64,000 bases of DNA, taken from contig CM028330.1 in the NCBI GenBank assembly GCA_016647705.1, forward strand, positions 50,890,897-50,954,896, written 5' to 3'. The notes beneath the pieces are model-generated. The model was not told the DNA's origin. It saw only the letters and a program-made list of their open reading frames with translations, and ran no database searches. A program made the translations under genes and the position numbers. This DNA comes from Eucommia ulmoides (lineage: Eukaryota > Streptophyta > Magnoliopsida > Garryales > Eucommiaceae). Positions within the stretch are counted from its first letter, which is position 1. Each line of letters begins with the position of its first letter. Shown piece by piece: positions 21,939 through 33,135 of this stretch.

Positions 21939-23819
21939 CTATGATTGGGCCTGGTCCTGGGCCCTGTCCGGGCCTGGGCCCATCTTTTGCTTTTCTTTGA
22001 CGGAATTCATCTTCTCCAATCTCCACTCATCTTTGAGCCTCGCAATGAAAGTATCCGCCTTGATGTTGACATCTGGGCTTGGACAGAACACCGACGGCCC
22101 AATCGGATCTTCGCCGTCCATTGCTTCCGACGATTTCGTTGACATCACGTCGACGTCTTCCAGCTCCGGCGAACTACATCGGGAGCTTCGTGAGCTGCGT
22201 ATCCTGAAAAAATCACCACGCGCCACGAATTTCATCTCCGGCATTCTGAACGGCGGAGGCGGAGGGGGAGGCGGCATCGGGATCAGCGGCGACTGCTCAC
22301 CGCTGTTCGATATCTCTTCTCTTTCGTAGTAGATGGTGGTTTTTGTAGGCAATGGCGGTTTTCCAGCTGGGACCGGTCGTCGCGGGATTGGTTCTAGCTG
22401 TGCCGGTGGACGTTTATTGTGGCTCCTCCGCTTTGGTGTTCTCGTGGAGGATACTGGCGCCGCTGGTGGAGGTGGTGGCGGCGGCGGGGAAGTCGACGTT
22501 GTATGAAATCGCTTACTTATGCTTCCGTTTTTGAATAAATTGTTTAGGATGGACGGAGGTGGCGGCGGAGGTGGCGGCGGAGGTGCAGAAGATGTGTGGA
22601 ACCGTTTGCTTTTGGTGCCGGTTTTGAATAGATTGTTGAAAATTGAACTCGGAGGTGGCGGCGGTGGCGGTGGTGGTACCGTGGCGGAGACTGAATAAAC
22701 TCGCTTATTTTTGCTTCCTTTTTTGAATAAATTCTGGAATACTTTTGAAGGCGGAGGAGGCGGCGGTGGCGGAGGCGGTGGTATCGTGGAATGTACGGAA
22801 GGCGGAGAGTCAGTGGCATTGTCGTAAATAGTCCTTGCCCTCTGCTTCTTCTTTCTCTTCCTCTGATTATACAACGAAGCCAGAGCCGTCGCTATCTCCT
22901 TCGTCGCACCACTCTTTTTCCTCTCAATTTTTTCAGACTTCCATTCCGAACGGTACGGAGACCCCGCCGGTAACGGCGGAGGTGGAGGCGGCGGCGGCGA
23001 TCTACTTTTGTTATAGTCAACCTCTCTTTCTGCCGTCTTCTCCGGCATCTCTGTATTCTCCTTCTGCGGAACACTTCGAAATGATCGTCTTCTCTTCAAA
23101 TTCACCGCCGGCGGAGGCGGCGGAGGTGGTGGTTCTGGTGTCCTCCGCGGTGGCGTCATTGGCGCCGATGGACGAACAACAAATGTATCCACCGGAATAA
23201 CCTTGATTTCGCCATCATCCCTCGCCGCGTCACTCTGCCGTGCACGGCCGTGAACGTACTCCGGTGCCGGCGACCGGTACAAATTCACTTCGAAATCGTC
23301 ATAAAATCGAAACCGATTCCCACTCGATTCCCAAAGCGACTCCTGCCTCAGATCCGGGTAAGAGCTACTGCTCCTCCTCAACCGGCCAACACCGTTTCCC
23401 GGCAAATCGACCGACGGATTATACGCCTTCCGATCGGGGTACTCAAACCACCGATCGCTCGAATCCAATTGGTTTGGCTTACCTCCGTACGAAGCATTCG
23501 AAACGGAGGTGTTCCTCACTTCGCCGGACGAATTGTCGTCGTTTCTCCTGGCGAAAATCCCGCAGAGAATCGCAAAGAGCACGAGCAAGATGTTGAGTGA
23601 ATCCCAGCTTTTCTTGACGGAATTGAGACGTAGAGTTTGGGTAGTGTGAGAAACAAATGGAGCGACGACGAAGAACAGTAGTAGTAATCCGATTGTTGGT
23701 AGGAGTAAGATTAGGGAGACGGGATTGAGGATCGGAGAAGATGATCGGCGACGCGATCGGAGTAGGGCGGAGGGAGGCGGAGACCAGAAGGGTGGCGCGT
23801 CTCCATCTTGTTGTTCCAT
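21939..23819 (-). CDS. DUF4408/DUF761 hydroxyproline-rich membrane protein
   Basis: A single uninterrupted 626-codon frame. N-terminus: two hydrophobic segments, about residues 34-56 ([20 protein letters not shown]) and 73-92 ([20 protein letters not shown]), the DUF4408 arrangement. Middle: basic, serine-rich sequence with eight or more runs of 5-11 prolines. Three near-tandem units pair a proline run with NLFKxGxxxKR (DNA anchors at 22531, 22624 and 22723, steps of 93 and 99 bp, in frame). C-terminus: [19 protein letters not shown] at residues 588-606, the DUF761 signature. The family is plant-specific, with members called cotton-fibre-expressed or hydroxyproline-rich proteins; the biochemical role is unknown. 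The start is the first ATG after an in-frame-free GA/CT-rich leader. The frame is intact among dead elements, so it is probably a live gene. Confidence 0.9.
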   Translation of the reverse strand: MEQQDGDAPPFWSPPPSALLRSRRRSSSPILNPVSLILLLPTIGLLLLFFVVAPFVSHTTQTLRLNSVKKSWDSLNILLVLFAILCGIFARRNDDNSSGEVRNTSVSNASYGGKPNQLDSSDRWFEYPDRKAYNPSVDLPGNGVGRLRRSSSSYPDLRQESLWESSGNRFRFYDDFEVNLYRSPAPEYVHGRARQSDAARDDGEIKVIPVDTFVVRPSAPMTPPRRTPEPPPPPPPPAVNLKRRRSFRSVPQKENTEMPEKTAEREVDYNKSRSPPPPPPPPLPAGSPYRSEWKSEKIERKKSGATKEIATALASLYNQRKRKKKQRARTIYDNATDSPPSVHSTIPPPPPPPPPPPSKVFQNLFKKGSKNKRVYSVSATVPPPPPPPPPSSIFNNLFKTGTKSKRFHTSSAPPPPPPPPPPSILNNLFKNGSISKRFHTTSTSPPPPPPPPAAPVSSTRTPKRRSHNKRPPAQLEPIPRRPVPAGKPPLPTKTTIYYEREEISNSGEQSPLIPMPPPPPPPPFRMPEMKFVARGDFFRIRSSRSSRCSSPELEDVDVMSTKSSEAMDGEDPIGPSVFCPSPDVNIKADTFIARLKDEWRLEKMNSVKEKQKMGPGPDRAQDQAQS

Positions 23820-23871
23820 GTTTTGAGCTGTGGGTTTTGCTTTTGGAGGAAGAGAGATTTTGAAGGCTTTT

Positions 23872-23872
<1 letters not shown>

Positions 23873-23908
<36 letters not shown>

Positions 23909-23912
23909 CGCG
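23873..23912. repeat. (GA)n-(CG)n microsatellite in the 5' leader
   Basis: About 16 GA units followed by CGCGCGCGC. Read on the gene strand this is (CG)n(CT)n, beginning about 54 bases before the start codon at 23819. CT-rich leaders are common in plant 5' UTRs; length changes here could alter transcription or leader structure. Confidence 0.8.
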
Positions 23913-23983
23913 CTAGGCTTTGGCCTAAAGGAAAGCAGAGATAGTCTGTGTCAGACGTGAAATGAAAATTTATGCAAAATATG

Positions 23984-24557
23984 GAGCATCTCCACCCATT
24001 TATCAAATGTCACATATACTATTGCACATTGAGTGTTGTACCAAATGTGTCAAAATTGATGTATTATTATTATTATTATTTAAATATTTTAATATTAAAA
24101 TTAAAATTAAAAATTAATTTTGTAGTTTTTAAACATATTTTTTTGAGATTTCTGCAAGATCAGAAATTCAAATTTGCAAAAACACACTTATTGAGATAGA
24201 CAATTAACCACCCTGAAGAAATTAGTTTTACATCATGTGTGCATGTGGAGACACTCGTGGGTATACGAAATATATATTTGTATTAAAATTGATTTAAAAA
24301 TATTTAATGTTGTGTATTTTTTTTTATGTAATTTAATTTTTCTAGTTTAAATTAAATTATAATAATAAAATTAAATCAAATTTATTAAAATCTCGTTTAA
24401 ATATGACACAATAGATTGTTTTTGTCAAATATGTCACTCCACTGAATTTGTGTCAGAATGTCACACATAATAGTGAAGCTGTTGAAGTTTATTTTGGTAT
24501 AAAAAAATATCAAAATTTGGTATGGCACATAGAATGATAGAGTTATTGGAGTTGCTC
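23984..24557. mobile_element. MITE-like element in the promoter of the DUF761 gene
   Basis: Starts GAGCATCTCCA (23984-23994) and ends TGGAGTTGCTC (24547-24557), inverted repeats matching 10 of 11. The arms continue weakly inward (CCAAATGTGTCAAAATTGATGT against CCAAATTTTGATATT). The interior of ~575 bp is AT-rich with a (TTA)n run and no ORF. I could not find a clear target duplication, so the superfamily is open. Confidence 0.5.
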
Positions 24558-25079
24558 TTATTCCTCTCCCTAATTTCCTCCTAAAATTTTAAGATCAATA
24601 TACCAAAATGCTTTATATAAATACGTTTTTGTTCTTAGAGAAAAAAAAAAAAAAAAAAGAGTTATTTTTTAAAACATGGGTAGTCCGATATATAGGAAGA
24701 AATAATGAACAGTTGGGGGACAGTTGATAGGTTGGCATAATTGGAGCGTGGTTGTAATGATTGAAGTTTCAACCTTTTAAAATAAAAAAACACAACTTTA
24801 GTTAAAAGGACGAAAAAGACACGTCTTTTACTGTTTCTATTTCTCACTCATTTCACTTTGGGTAGCAAAACTACTAGTTACTAGTACAAGACTAGGTTGC
24901 ACTTTGTCCTTGTTTCCACATTCTCTTTACCAAAATAAGCAAATTGTTTGGTTCATATCATTTTTCAAAAAACTAATTAAATAGTTAGTGACATGCACTA
25001 TTTAATTCTAAAATACAAACAAAAATTACCAATTATTCCTATTATTTTTTATTTTTTTTTGCACCAATAAATCTTTTTG
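24558..25079. other. Intergenic, no gene seen
   Basis: AT-rich DNA with a poly-A run at 24642-24659. No coding potential or named repeat recognised. Confidence 0.5.
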
Positions 25080-25383
25080 TCTTTTTCTGACCAAAATACC
25101 TCTCATAAGGATATTGAATATAACATCAAAATTATTTATTTATTTATTTATTTTATTTTATTTTTATTATGTAATTTTTTTCTGACCAAAATACCCCTCA
25201 TGTGGATCTTAAATGTAACATCAATTGTTTGTTTGTTATTTATTTATTTATTTATTTTTTATGATGCTATTTTTTTCTAACCAAAATACCCCTCATGTGG
25301 ATGTTGAATGTAACATTCAACACCTGTGAGTGTTGAATGTAACATCAACTATTTTGTTTTGTTTTGTTTTGTTTATTTGTTTG

Positions 25384-25414
<31 letters not shown>

Positions 25415-25520
25415 ATATTATTTTTTTCTAACCGAAATACCCCTCATGTGCATGTTGAATTTGCATTCAACACTTGTGGATGTTGAATGTAACATCTATT
25501 ATTCTCTTATTTTTGTATAC
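25080..25520. repeat. Tandem repeat, ~95-bp unit, four copies
   Basis: CTGACCAAAATACC (later CTAACCAAAATACC) recurs at 25087, 25182, 25277 and 25428. Each is followed by CCTCATGTGGATGTTGAATGTAACATC and an expandable (TTTA)n, (TTTG)n or poly-T tract. The last step is 151 bp because of tract expansion and an added TGTTGAATGTAACATTCAACA inverted repeat. Confidence 0.8.
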
Positions 25521-27329
25521 AGAGTAAAATACATACGATATTACATTGAACATCTGTGAATATTATATTCAACACCTGCAAATGTTGAATAAAATATCAA
25601 TTGTTCTCTTATTTTACGTTACGTTTAGTAACAATTTTATCCTAAAATTAAGATTTTTTTTTTTTTTTTGGAATATATAAAAAGTGACAAAAAGTCATAA
25701 AATTTAGGGTGAAAGCTGTAATTTATGGCGGCGGCGATCGGCGACCGGTGGCGGCGGCGGCGATCGACAACGGCGGCGACAGCCGGCGACCGGCGGTGGC
25801 GGCTGCTGACAGCGGTGGTGCACCAGTTTGACGACCTTCCTTCTCGATGTGAAGCTCACGGAAAAGCATTTTGGTAAACTCAATCCTCACAATTTTTGAA
25901 AACGGGACTAATTGGTGCAAGAAAAAGTGTTGATGTGACTAATTGGTGCAAGAAAAAGGTGTTGATGGGACTAATCGGTGTAAAGAAAAGTCGATGGGAG
26001 TAGGTGTTATATAATTTCTTTTTTTGGGATTAATAGGTAATTTTTCCTTTTTTTTTTTTTTTACAGAAAACTTGCTGGAACAAGTGAGAAACTTAATATT
26101 GGGAGAAATATAGTGATTATATTGATATATAAAAAACTTACATTATAAAAATATATGGGAATCTATATGTAGAGAGTGACTGAGGTTATCCTGCTTTGAT
26201 TAATAAAAGTAATTTAATGCAAAACAAAAATTGGACTCCAAACCAAATGACATGTTGTTTGTTTTAGTTTTTGAAAATTGTGTGAAGTATTTATTTTAAT
26301 TTTGGAAAAACTAAAGAATTTTTATTTTTAACTTTAAAAGTAGAAATGATGTAATTGATTGAAATAAAATGTTAAAATAAATGAAAATGTTAAAATAAAT
26401 GAATAATAACACTGGTAGTGAATGTTTGGTATGTAGAACAAGAAAGCATTTTTTGCAAAACAAGCCTTAAGGTAGCATTTGGTTATGGAATAATTTTGTG
26501 GGTGTGGGAGTGAATAAAAATTAACATTTTTTTTTTCTCAGATTCTTAAGTAATTCAAGAATTACTCTAAAAAAATTTAGAATAGAAACGTATTTACCGA
26601 ATGCGTTTCTGTATATTAATTCTAAAATTTGGAAAGTAGAAATCCAAATTAAGAAACAATAACAAAATGGGGCTAAATATCTCAAGAATATGATCAAAAT
26701 AATAGAGATACTTACATATATATATTTTTAATTAAACGGTAAGATGTGTTCGGATAGTTTACGTGCACTTCGACTAAACATCTCCCCGGACAATTTTAAG
26801 GGCGCATTCCCCCAGATCAGTTTAGTGCATTCAAAATTAAATTCAAAATTTAAATCTTGGATTGTTTTTTAAGAGAGTCGAATTCCGATAGACACAGAAA
26901 GATAGTACACCTCCTCTTACCAATCGGACTAACAAGAAGATACTTATTTTAATTGATAATAAATGCAATCATGCCACATATACATTGAAAACTTATAAAT
27001 GCCTTTGATCTCTAATATTTTGTTCTTATTTTGGTTACCTAAACTAAGCCAACTCCTCTATAGATCTCATGAGATTTGATTAGTTCATAAAAGTGCATCC
27101 TACATTGCAACTTTTTAGTGGGTGGGAAGCCTTTGACACATCTTTAAGTGAATAACCAACACCTATAATTTTGTTTTGTTTGATTAAATAAAAAGTAATA
27201 GTTTCAACTTTTACATTTTCCCCCAATTGCTTCTATCAAAGGAAAAGTTAGTGAAATTGAGTTGGTAAGATCACAATTTAGTGGTTTGTTGTTTATGTTC
27301 TTATGATTTAGAAGAAAAATAGAATGAAT
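25521..27329. other. AT-rich intergenic with a short GC-rich island
   Basis: No convincing gene. At 25723-25830 a GGCGGCGGCGATCGGCGACCGG-like island stands out against the flanks. Its minus frame of 65 codons is repeat-derived. ACTAATTGGTGCAAGAAAAAG-TGTTGATG is repeated at 25908 and 25939. From 26745 to 26935 a patch resembles degraded short interspersed repeats, not provable by eye. Confidence 0.5.
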
Positions 27330-27332
27330 TTA

Positions 27333-27744
27333 GGGTATATTTGAATGAGAAGATGAAAAAGAAAAATGAGAAAATAATAGTTTTATCTATTGTGAAATGA
27401 AAATTATTTTTCTTGATATTGTTTGGTTGTAAAAGAAAAATTAAGAGAGAAAATAATTCATTTTAATGTAATTTTTAATTTTCCACTCATATATTATAAA
27501 AATAAACTAAAAATTCTATTATCAATGGTATAATTATAATGCAATTATCTTCTTGAAAAGTTCTCCCTCACTTTCATTCATTTTTTTTTCAAATTTGTGT
27601 GGAAAAAAATTACTTTTGAAAAATTGTACATTTTCTTTCCTATTTTTTTTCTCCCATTTTCCATTCATACCTAACAAATTGTTTTTTTTTTTCATCCTAA
27701 TTTTTTTTTTCATTTATTGTTTTTTCCCCCAAACAAACGCACCC
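27333..27744. mobile_element. PIF/Harbinger-type MITE, 412 bp
   Basis: The left end GGGTATATTTGAATG and right end CAAACAAACGCACCC are imperfect inverted repeats of the GGG..(G/A)TTTG type. Both ends are flanked by TTA (27330-27332 and 27745-27747), the 3-bp target duplication of PIF/Harbinger. The interior is A/T-tract DNA; the frame across it is not a gene. Confidence 0.55.
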
Positions 27745-27747
27745 TTA

Positions 27748-28109
27748 CTGTGAAAATGTAGGAGCAAAACATATTTTTTTTTTAATTGTGTTTGTGTTCT
27801 TTTTTCCTATTTTCAATTTATAGATTTATTTATTTATTTATTTTTATTTTTTTTTATAACACAAGTACTAAATAAGCAGAGCTAAAGAATTCATAATATC
27901 ACCGAATTTATCAAGAACAAGTTATTCTAATCCTTTACATTTACTACTTTCAATGTTACTTGACATTTACCGAAATCCATAATAAATCGAGGGAAAACTC
28001 ACTTTTAATCTTAAAGAAATAGACAACATAACTTTGTAAGCAACAAAATTGAAGCAAATAGTTCAAATAAATTGTAAAATTTGACTATGCTATCACGGAT
28101 ACTAAATAT
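27748..28109. other. Intergenic, no gene seen
   Basis: AT-rich with a (TTTA)n tract near 27824-27845. Nothing else recognised before the TRIM. Confidence 0.45.
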
Positions 28110-28626
28110 AAGATTTCATGTCATAAGTATTAGAAATATTATTCGATACATAAAGTATCATGGGTGTTACTAGTAGTATTTTACCTTAAGCATTTTGGAT
28201 CATACGAACTCAATTCAAAAAGTACTAGGTTGGTGGATTGCATGAGGTATTGTTACAAATGGTTTTAGAGTCAACCTTGGTCTAAAAACGATACTATAGT
28301 GATGTCGATAGAGGAGTAGAGAATCCAAAGCCAACCCTTATGATACCATGGTAGTGTTGATAGATGAGTAGAGGATCCAGAGAGGGATAGAGGCCCTGAG
28401 GTAAGTACCGTGATTACTATCTACACCACTAATCATTAGGATGAACTGAGCCAACGCAACAAGGATGTCTTGTATTTGAGTGAGGAATATTGTGATATCC
28501 CACATCGAAAATATTAAAAAAGATTTTTTGATATATAAACTATCATATTGATTATTAATAGTACATTGACTTAAATATTTTGAATCTGTGGACTCGGTCA
28601 AAAGGTATTAGGCCAGTGGTCCGATA
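28110..28626 (+). mobile_element. TRIM-like miniature LTR retrotransposon
   Basis: Two direct repeats enclose about 250 bp. The right repeat begins TGTGATATCCCACATCG at 28491 and runs to about 28626. The left (about 28110-28240) shares the order GATACATAAAGTATCATG, TAAGCATTTTGGATC, and AAAAGTACTAGGTTGGTGG (right: AAAAGGTATTAGGCCAGTGG). Right after the left repeat, TGGTTTTAGAGTCAACC (28260) is a decayed TGGTATCAGAGC primer site, complementary to initiator tRNA-Met. There is no coding sequence, as expected for TRIMs. The left border is worn and approximate. Confidence 0.65.
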
Positions 28627-30782
28627 AAATTATACACTAAAGAGAATGATTTCAAATCAAAGTTTACAAAGTGATCGTACTATTGCAATTTTCTTGAATG
28701 CTTTGTTTTCATTGTTAGTTAAGACAGTGTTAGTTAATAATCATTCCTTAATTTTGAATTGTAAGTCGTGTGTAGAAAATGATTGGCCGTGAAAGAAGGG
28801 TAAGGGTCGGTCAGGCTGTCTGTGCCTTCCTTCCTTTATTTGTGACTAAACTAAAGATATATTTTATCTTATTCTCTCTCTACCCTTTCGAGTCCAACGC
28901 ATGGATACCATCTTTTCTATGGAAAATCTTCATCCCACTGGAGCAGTTCAATACATGTATTTTTTTTCTTCTATGTTTTAACACATTTTTTTTTTTTGTT
29001 TAAAATATGTGGGTTTAGAAAAAAAAATTATATGAGTATATATTTTTATTCAATATTAGACATATGCATAATTAATTATTTAATTTTATATTATTAAATA
29101 TTTTTTGAAAATATAACAAAAATAAATTTAATGTTAAAAAATAAAAATAAACTTATAATCTAGAAAATTATTAATGTCAATTTCTAAAATTATTAATATT
29201 TATCACTCATATTTATTTTTAAAAAATAGTAAATCATAAGTAAATAAGCTCGTAGAGAATTTTCAAAAAATTTAACTTTTCATTTTTTTTAAATAATAAT
29301 TTTTAAATAATCTAATAAGTCATTTTTAACTCATTTTGTTTGCATGAAAAAAGAAGAAGAAAATTTTGAACTAATTTTATCATCAATACTTATATGACAA
29401 ACAAATAATATAAAAAATTAAAAAAAAATACCCATTTTTTAAGAAAAAAGTTTTTCATATATATATATATATATATATAAAGAATGTAAAGAATAAATTA
29501 TAAAGGGTAAAAATGTCAAATCCCTTTGCAAAAATTTTAGGCTGCCATTGTTGGATTTCAAAAATGACAATGCCATTGTTGGATTTCAAAAATGACGATG
29601 AAGATATTTTTCAAATGATAGAAGGTATTATTATATGTTGTTATTTGTTTTTTGAATGACAAGTGTTGTCAGTGAAATTTACCCACTAAAATATCAATAT
29701 ATTGAAAATCTCATTATTTCAAATATAAAAAAATAAAAAAAAAATAAAAATCATTCAACCGATTATATTAATATTAAATAAAAATTAAATTCACTTAAAT
29801 TACTATATTATTATAAATAATATTTAAAACTCATTTAAATAAAATGTTTCAGGAAGAGAAATCAAGGAGAATTAAGAGATGAAGTTTTTTTGAGCTCTCT
29901 TTCGTTCTCAAGTCTAATCTTCCAATTTTACTTTCTTATATAGATATAAATATGAGAATTTATGGCGTAGACCACAATCAATTATTATTGAAAATGGTGG
30001 AGGCCAAGGAGGCTTATTGATGGAAAAAAAAAAAAAAAAAAGGCGGGGTATAAGAATTTAGGGAGATGAGGTAATGATTAATGAAAAATAGAAAAAATAA
30101 AAATAAAATATAAATACTCACCAAAATGCTTGATGGAGGCATTCTCTAACTTCATCAAGCCTTCTGGCTCCTTCCGCTTTTAAGTAGTATATAAATATAA
30201 TATATAAGATAATTAAGATATAAGTTTTGTGTTTTTTAGAAATATATAATTAACAGACCTTTTTTTTTTTTTTTTTTTAACATAAACTAATTTAAATTGG
30301 GGACACAAAAGAAAATTAACCCCATTTTACTGAATTTCTAAAATTACAATTGAGCAGACATTTATATTGTGTTAGAGTGAAAAAAATACATTTGCAATTT
30401 AGGGGTGAATAATATGTTGCTCGAAATTAGGCATTAAAATTTCATAATTAAAGAAATAAAAAAATCATGTGAAATATATAATGTTTTATCATGACTTGAT
30501 CTCACAAATTATTTAGGCACTGTCATCCCTATCCTTATAGGATTATGTTAGATTATCGACCACAAATAAATCAATACGCAAATATGTGAATCCTTTTGGT
30601 AGTGAAATTCAATTAATTGTTCCCAACATATCATTTTTTCAATAATGTAAAATTGAAACCAAACATAATAATATTAGTTTGTGTGTACCTAAAAAAAATT
30701 AGTCGGGTTGTTTAGGAAAAATATCATTTTTTTTTTTGTTAATCAAGAATTGATCCTCTTAAAAAAAAAATCTAAAGAGTAA
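28627..30782. other. AT-rich intergenic
   Basis: No convincing gene. It contains an (AT)n run at 29457-29480, a 28-bp direct duplication at 29543 (separate entry) and several poly-A or poly-T tracts. A 74-codon frame at 28779 has no recognisable features. Confidence 0.5.
29543..29598. repeat. 28-bp tandem duplication
   Basis: TGCCATTGTTGGATTTCAAA followed by AATGACAA occurs at 29543 and again at 29571, with one difference at the end of the second copy. Confidence 0.85.
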
Positions 30783-31786
30783 GGTTGCGTTTGGGTAAGA
30801 AATTTGATAAATCTAAGGGATTTGTGAAATGAAAGGATTTCAAAATCCTAAATTTTGAAATCCCTTTATTTTAGAAATCTGTTGTTTGGATAAAATTGTT
30901 TTGGTTCTATTTTTTATCCCATTTCTGGAAAAAAAAATAAAAAAAATAATCAAAACAGAAACAGATGTGACGAAGGAAGAAGGAAGCAGGCCCAACATAT
31001 GCTGAAATCCAAGAACAAATCGAAAAACGAAATCGAAATCCATTTCGTTTTTGAAATCCAAGAACATATTCGAATCCAAGAACAAATCCAAGAACATATT
31101 TGAAATCGATTTCGAAACCTAAATAGGGTTCGATTTCGAAATCGAAATCAATTTCGCTTTCGAACCCTAAATAGGGTTGAATTTTGAAATTGAAATCAAT
31201 TTCAGACGATTTCGATTCAGTGGAAGGGGTCGATTTAGTCGTCGTCGCTCGATTTCAATTTCAATTTCGAAAACGAAATCGAGATTTCGATTCAATAGAG
31301 GGGGTCGATTCAGTCGTCGTCGTTGGTCGTGAAGGGAAGGAGGGCTAGTCACGAAGCTGCTCTTCGTCGTTGGTAGTCGCGAATCAGATGCGCTGCTCGT
31401 CGTCGTCGATGGTTGCGAAGGGAAGGAGGTCTCATCGGTGGTCGAGAAGGGAATGAGGTTCGTTGGTGGTCGCGAAAGGAAGGAGAGCTAACATTTCAAT
31501 CGATTACTTTGTGGTCGCGAAGGCAAGGATCGCACATCATCTGTGTTCGCGAAAAGAAAAAAGAGATGAGTGCTCACAGTTCAATCGAAGAGATCGTGAA
31601 ATCATCTCCCAGGAAGGAATTGGCAAATGACACCCCTCTCAAAAGTATTTGCAAATCCCTCTTTTCACCCTCTAAAAGATTTGACAAATCATTCTAATCC
31701 CCAAACAAGGAATTTGTCAAAAAAGGATTTACAAATCCTCTACCTAAATAAAATCTTTCCTACAATTCCTTTACCCAAACACAAAC
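30783..31786. mobile_element. PIF/Harbinger-type element, 1.0 kb, TAA target duplication
   Basis: The left terminus GGTTGCGTTTGGGTAA and right terminus TTACCCAAACACAAAC are inverted repeats matching 14 of 16. TAA flanks both (30780-30782 and 31787-31789). Terminus type and 3-bp TSD are those of PIF/Harbinger and Tourist MITEs. Subterminal arms also pair (AAGGGATTTGTGAAATG.. against ..AAAGGATTTACAAATCC). The interior has no transposase. It carries GAAATCGA-type repeats (31000-31290; CCTAAATAGGGTT at 31119 and 31166) and GTCGTCGTCG runs. The 94-codon frame at 31413 looks repeat-derived. Confidence 0.75.
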
Positions 31787-31789
31787 TAA

Positions 31790-32357
31790 AATTGTGAATA
31801 CATCATGTTAGAATGTATTTTTAAAATCGTCCAGAAAAATAAATGCACGTTAAACTGACCGTATCTATCTTACAGTAATAAAATAAAAAATATATATATA
31901 TATAAAAAAATACATATCTAATTGGTGGAGAGATGTGTAGTACGGAAATAAAGAAACAATATTTTGTGTGTTGGTAGGAGGTGTTTGCCTTTACTTTAAT
32001 TATCACAATAGACAAGTAAAACGCCAAATTCCAATACCCGTGTTGTTTAATTTGTTTTGCACAAGTCACAAATAAGGTAGTGGTTGATGAGTATGTTTCT
32101 ATTCTCATTCCTCAAAATAAAAAAATATATTTATATTATTATTATTTGAAAAGTTTATTATATTTTTTGAGATAAAATTAACTTTTTTTTTTTCCCTTAA
32201 AAAAAAGAATGAGAACAACAATATTTTTAGATTTCATTGTGATTTTATAATTTAATTTTTAATTTTTTTTCAAAAAAATAAAAGTAGTAACAACTATCTC
32301 TCTCATTTTCAATTGTGCCCAATTTTTTGGATACTATTTAAATATTTTTTTTATATC
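31790..32357. other. Intergenic left flank of element B
   Basis: AT-rich, with (AT)n at 31891-31902; no gene. Its last five bases, 32358-32362 (ATATT), are the left target duplication of element B. Confidence 0.55.
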
Positions 32358-32362
32358 ATATT

Positions 32363-33062
32363 TGATGTGGGTAAAATTGGACTTGCTCCACATGTCAGCC
32401 ACCTGGACTGACTCTGTCACATCTTCGGCGCCACGTCAGCAACGGCCTGATTAGCCCGATGAATAGGCAGCCCGGGGCGCCTACTCAGGTCGGTAAGAAT
32501 CGGCCTTTTACCTCGGAAACTTGGGTCGACCTGTATCTCTTAAATAGGCTTGGCCCATGGGTTTCTCCAGCAACAGTATAAAGGCCCAAGGTCTAGGCCC
32601 ATAGCTCTAGTCCGTCGTGTTCCTCACGCGCCTGACTGCTTAGCGCTAAACCGAGCTTAAGACCCTAATATTGCGGAACGCTAATCACTCATCTGCCTAT
32701 AAATAGGAGGCTTCACAAACACATTAAAAGGAAGCGAATACCCGCTACACATCGCCTAACAAGTTGAGGTAACAACTCTCTTCGGAATGACCTGCTTTCT
32801 CTCCCATGAGCTCTTACTCTCACGTCGGAAGAGGCACGTCAGGAACAACCCCTGGCCCACTTGTGTGCAGGTGACAGATTGGAGCTCAGCCCGAACAATG
32901 GCTCAGATAATAAGACACCGGCTGGGACGATAGGCCGACAATGGCCGTTCAGCTCGGATATAAGACTCTAGCGAGGACGAGGATCAACTCCAGGTCGACT
33001 GTAACTCCACTTGAAAGGTGATCGGACCATACTGCTGGTCAGATCAATTTTCGACACCAACA
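32363..33062 (+). repeat. Element B 5' LTR
   Basis: TGATGTGGGTAAAATTGGAC to CGACACCAACA. It pairs with 50617-51344. A block of about 30 bp around GCATGAAGCATTTGGGTCGG is present only in the right copy. CTATAAATAGGAGG at 32697 is a strong TATA box, so transcription would start near 32730. Confidence 0.95.
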
Positions 33063-33065
33063 GTT

Positions 33066-33083
33066 TAGCGCCATCTGTGGGAA
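33066..33083 (+). other. Element B primer binding site
   Basis: TAGCGCCATCTGTGGGAA lies 3 bases after the 5' LTR. It is the decayed equivalent of TGGCGCCGTCTGTGGGAA, as in element A. Confidence 0.75.
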
Positions 33084-33135
33084 AGACGCTAAAAGCCTTC
33101 TCCAAATCATCAACTACCTGCTTTGCTAAGGTTTG

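Noticed and set aside
21945-23600. Plus-strand and alternate minus frames over the DUF761 gene
   Set aside because: Shadows of the 626-codon minus frame caused by its GC-rich proline and serine codons. They lack the DUF domains and break the hydrophobic segments.
25723-25920. 65-codon minus frame rich in Ala, Gly, Arg and Pro
   Set aside because: Translation of the GGCGGCGGCGATCGG low-complexity island. No domain, and the flanks are AT-rich intergenic DNA.
26468-26690. Possible second Harbinger-like MITE starting AGGTAGCATTTGGTTATGG
   Set aside because: No matching right terminus or TAA/TTA duplication found.
26745-26935. Possible SINE or tRNA-derived repeat (GTGCACTTCGACTAA and GAGTCGAATTCCGATAG)
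   Set aside because: Only fragments resemble known short repeats. I could not see both box A and box B, a tail or target duplications.
28779-29003. 74-codon plus frame
   Set aside because: No motif, no homology recognised, next to AT-rich DNA; length is expected by chance.
31413-31697. 94-codon frame inside the Harbinger-type element
   Set aside because: Composition follows the GGAAGG/GTCG repeat content and no domain is recognisable.
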